The notes under the pieces: model-generated
What the model was told of the DNA's origin: nothing
What the model saw: the letters and a program-made list of their open reading frames with translations, nothing else
Database searches by the model: none
In this document: piece by piece, positions 51,501-54,500 of the stretch
Layout of the letters: every line of letters starts with the position of its first letter
How positions within the stretch are numbered: position 1 is the stretch's first letter
Source: Ricordea florida
Taxonomy: Eukaryota > Cnidaria > Anthozoa > Corallimorpharia > Ricordeidae
NCBI GenBank assembly: GCA_949710005.1
Contig: OX453274.1
Location: forward strand, 38,164,214-38,228,213
Length of the DNA: 64,000 nucleotides
Direction: 5' to 3'
Position numbers and translations under genes: made by a program

Positions 51501-54500
51501 TTTGCATGGAAACTGAAGGGAGAATTTGATACTGGATCAAGAGTCACGATGGATTTTATTCCACACGCCCCTTCAATTGGTCAACTTGGAGAAAATTAAA
51601 ATTTATTTACTCAATTCCTAACATCACAACCACAGACTAGGCTCCTATACATCCCTGTCTCTCTGTCGTATGTGAGAAAGAAAACCAAAGATTTTATACA
51701 TAGTTTATTAGCTTACTTCCATAAACTTACATCCTGAGAAACGACAAAACTCTTTGGGCAGCAACACTAACTATTCTCCTCTGAACCAGAGATCAAGTGC
51801 ATAATATTACCTGCTAATGTCCTGTTCTTCAACAGTTATTCCCTATCAAAAGACAAATATCACTCATTTTTAGTCATTTTCCTTTGAACAGCAGGGCTAA
51901 AAATTAACTCCAATGATTGGGCCAGTTTCCTTGAATTCTTAGTGGCCCATCCCAAAATGAAGTAGCCCTCGATTTTTGTTTCAGAGTCACGTGGCAATCA
52001 CAAAATCAAAATGGTGTCTATATGTTGTGAATGTGGATCGCTCGTGAAATCACAGCTAAAATGGCTCGGAATTCCCACTTCAGAACTAAAAAATACACAA
52101 AAATTGAATGATTTTAGAGTTCAAGCAAAGAAACAAAGAGAAAGGTAGTCCAATTAAATTACATATTGAGTTTTATTTTTAACTTTGCGCTTCGCACAAT
52201 TTACATTGCAACTTTTTGAAATTCTGTAGCATAGTCACACATCGGGCATTCAAACCTTAACTGTTGGTAGCCCTGGTCAGTTTTAACTTGCCACTGGCAA
52301 CAGTGCGACTGCCAATTTTTAGCCCTGGAACAGTACTTGCTGCTTCAGAATAACGACAACTATGCAGCGTAATCAGACTTAATTTCCTGTAGCCTACGAG
52401 AATAAACGAGCTGATCACTTTGACCACTCTTTCAGCCAGCAAGTATTAGCCCTAATATCAGTAGAAAGTCAACAATGCAGCTTTAATGTTTAATAATTGT
52501 GCAGCTAATGAGAATAAAGCAACTGACCACTTATCCTTTTCCAGAGGATATAACACTTTTTCCTATGACATTTGATCATGAATAAAAGTGATCACTACCA
52601 TACCAAAAATGGTTAGGCATGAGGAAACTAAAAATTAGCCAAAAAGCAAACCCAGGAAAGTTGTTGTGGCCTTTCATTCTCTATCACTAGTAGTAACAAG
52701 TAAATAACATATATCAAATTAATCCACTATAGCACTACATTTTTAGGACTAACAATTGTATTGGAGGTCTTAGGTGGAAAGAATATTTACAACAATGATT
52801 GTGACATTGGACAGATTAGTTAACCCTTTAAGCCCAGAGGGGTCTCCCTGTGATGAGTAAAATTGTCTGGCGTTAGCCAGAGTAAAATCTGTAAAGACAC
52901 TATTGGGGCTTAAAGGGTTAATCAGCAATGATTATTGATTTGCTTACCTGTACTTGAGACTCTTGTAAACTAAGAGCTATGGCCTTTTCTAAATCTTCAT
53001 CCTTCTCTTTGGTGAGGTCAATGACATCTGCTGTACAAATTGATAAAAAAGGAAGATGTGTTATCCATAAATGATAACAATTCTTGGTGAGTACTACATA
53101 AAAATAATTGTATGACTTTCTAAAGGAATCTCTCTGACTGAATAATTAACAATTATTCATCAAATGTGAAGTGATTATCGGTGAATATTCACCGAGACGA
53201 AGTTGATAGGAATATTTACCTCAATTTCTGAGAGTAATTGTTAAATAAACCTTTCACATCCAGTAATGCTAAATATGTAACTTCTTCTGAGAATACTAGT
53301 ACAATGTCAAGCAAAAAGAGAATATTGGTTATCTCTGTTCATAGGCTCAAAAATGTCCAATTGAAAATGGTTGCTGACAACACTATGGGGTTCCTGTTTC
53401 TCCTTTTGCTGCCTTATTGTGTTTTATAATACAGTCCCGATACTACGCGCGATATGATTGGTCCAAACAGCGTCCTTTATCAGAGTATAAAGGACGGTGC
53501 TTGCGTCATCACCCGGCTTTGCGCAGTGAAAAAAGTGGCTGAATTTTTTAAAGAGTTTACTGGCTTTTCGTAAAATATTCTGAACGAGCTCGAACAAAGT
53601 ATCCCTTACATTTACAAGAATGCGAAGATGAGGAGCTCTAGGAAAATGTAGATATAGAGACCGAGTTAAACAACTAAGTCAGCACTTGTAAAAATGGGGA
53701 GTTAAATTAAGAAAAACAGGACTACGATATCAACCACGAAACCATCAAACAATGGCGCTTTTTAATGAAACAATAAAATTGCCGAGCAAATTACAGTTCG
53801 GTTGGTTTCAGTGCCAAGCTATGCAAAACAACAACGTGAAGTGGCCAATTTACAAGTCTTCTCCGCTAAAGACGTGAAGGTTGACGGCAAAAATTCGAAA
53901 TGGACTGCAAACGGACTAAGTGGAAAATTCTACAGTTCCAAAGAAAAATGAAAACGATATGAAACTTGCCTACCGTCAACAGTACAAGAGGAAGACAAAT
54001 CCACTTTTTTCACTGGTACAGTACTCGGCGTTGTAGTCTTGGTTTCTTAATTTGAGCTCCCTTACGTCGCATTTAGTAAAAACGACAAACAGTACGGATC
54101 AAACACACATTTTCATTAAAGCAGAGACTAAAAGCACAAAAGAAAACAGCAGTTCTCGCATTGACATAAACTGAGCGTTGTCCATTCAGAAAACATGGCA
54201 CACTGTCTTTAGTTTCAGCAACACGCTAAGCAGTTCGTCTTGTTTGTTTTCTTCTGTTAAATTCCACAAATGGTTTTTTCCTCTTATTGTCTTCATGGGC
54301 CATAATTTGACAGGATTTCGATTAATTTAAGACTGAGAATGTTTAAAAATATCTTGACTGAGCTGAAAAACTTCGCGTTCAAAACCTTTTCAGTGCTTTG
54401 CGTTCGAACTTTGATGGTTTGACAGCCTTTGTCTTTTGAACCAATGAGAGTGTTGGACGTTTCTTACAAGCTCGCTGATTGGCCCAAATTGCTGTACTTT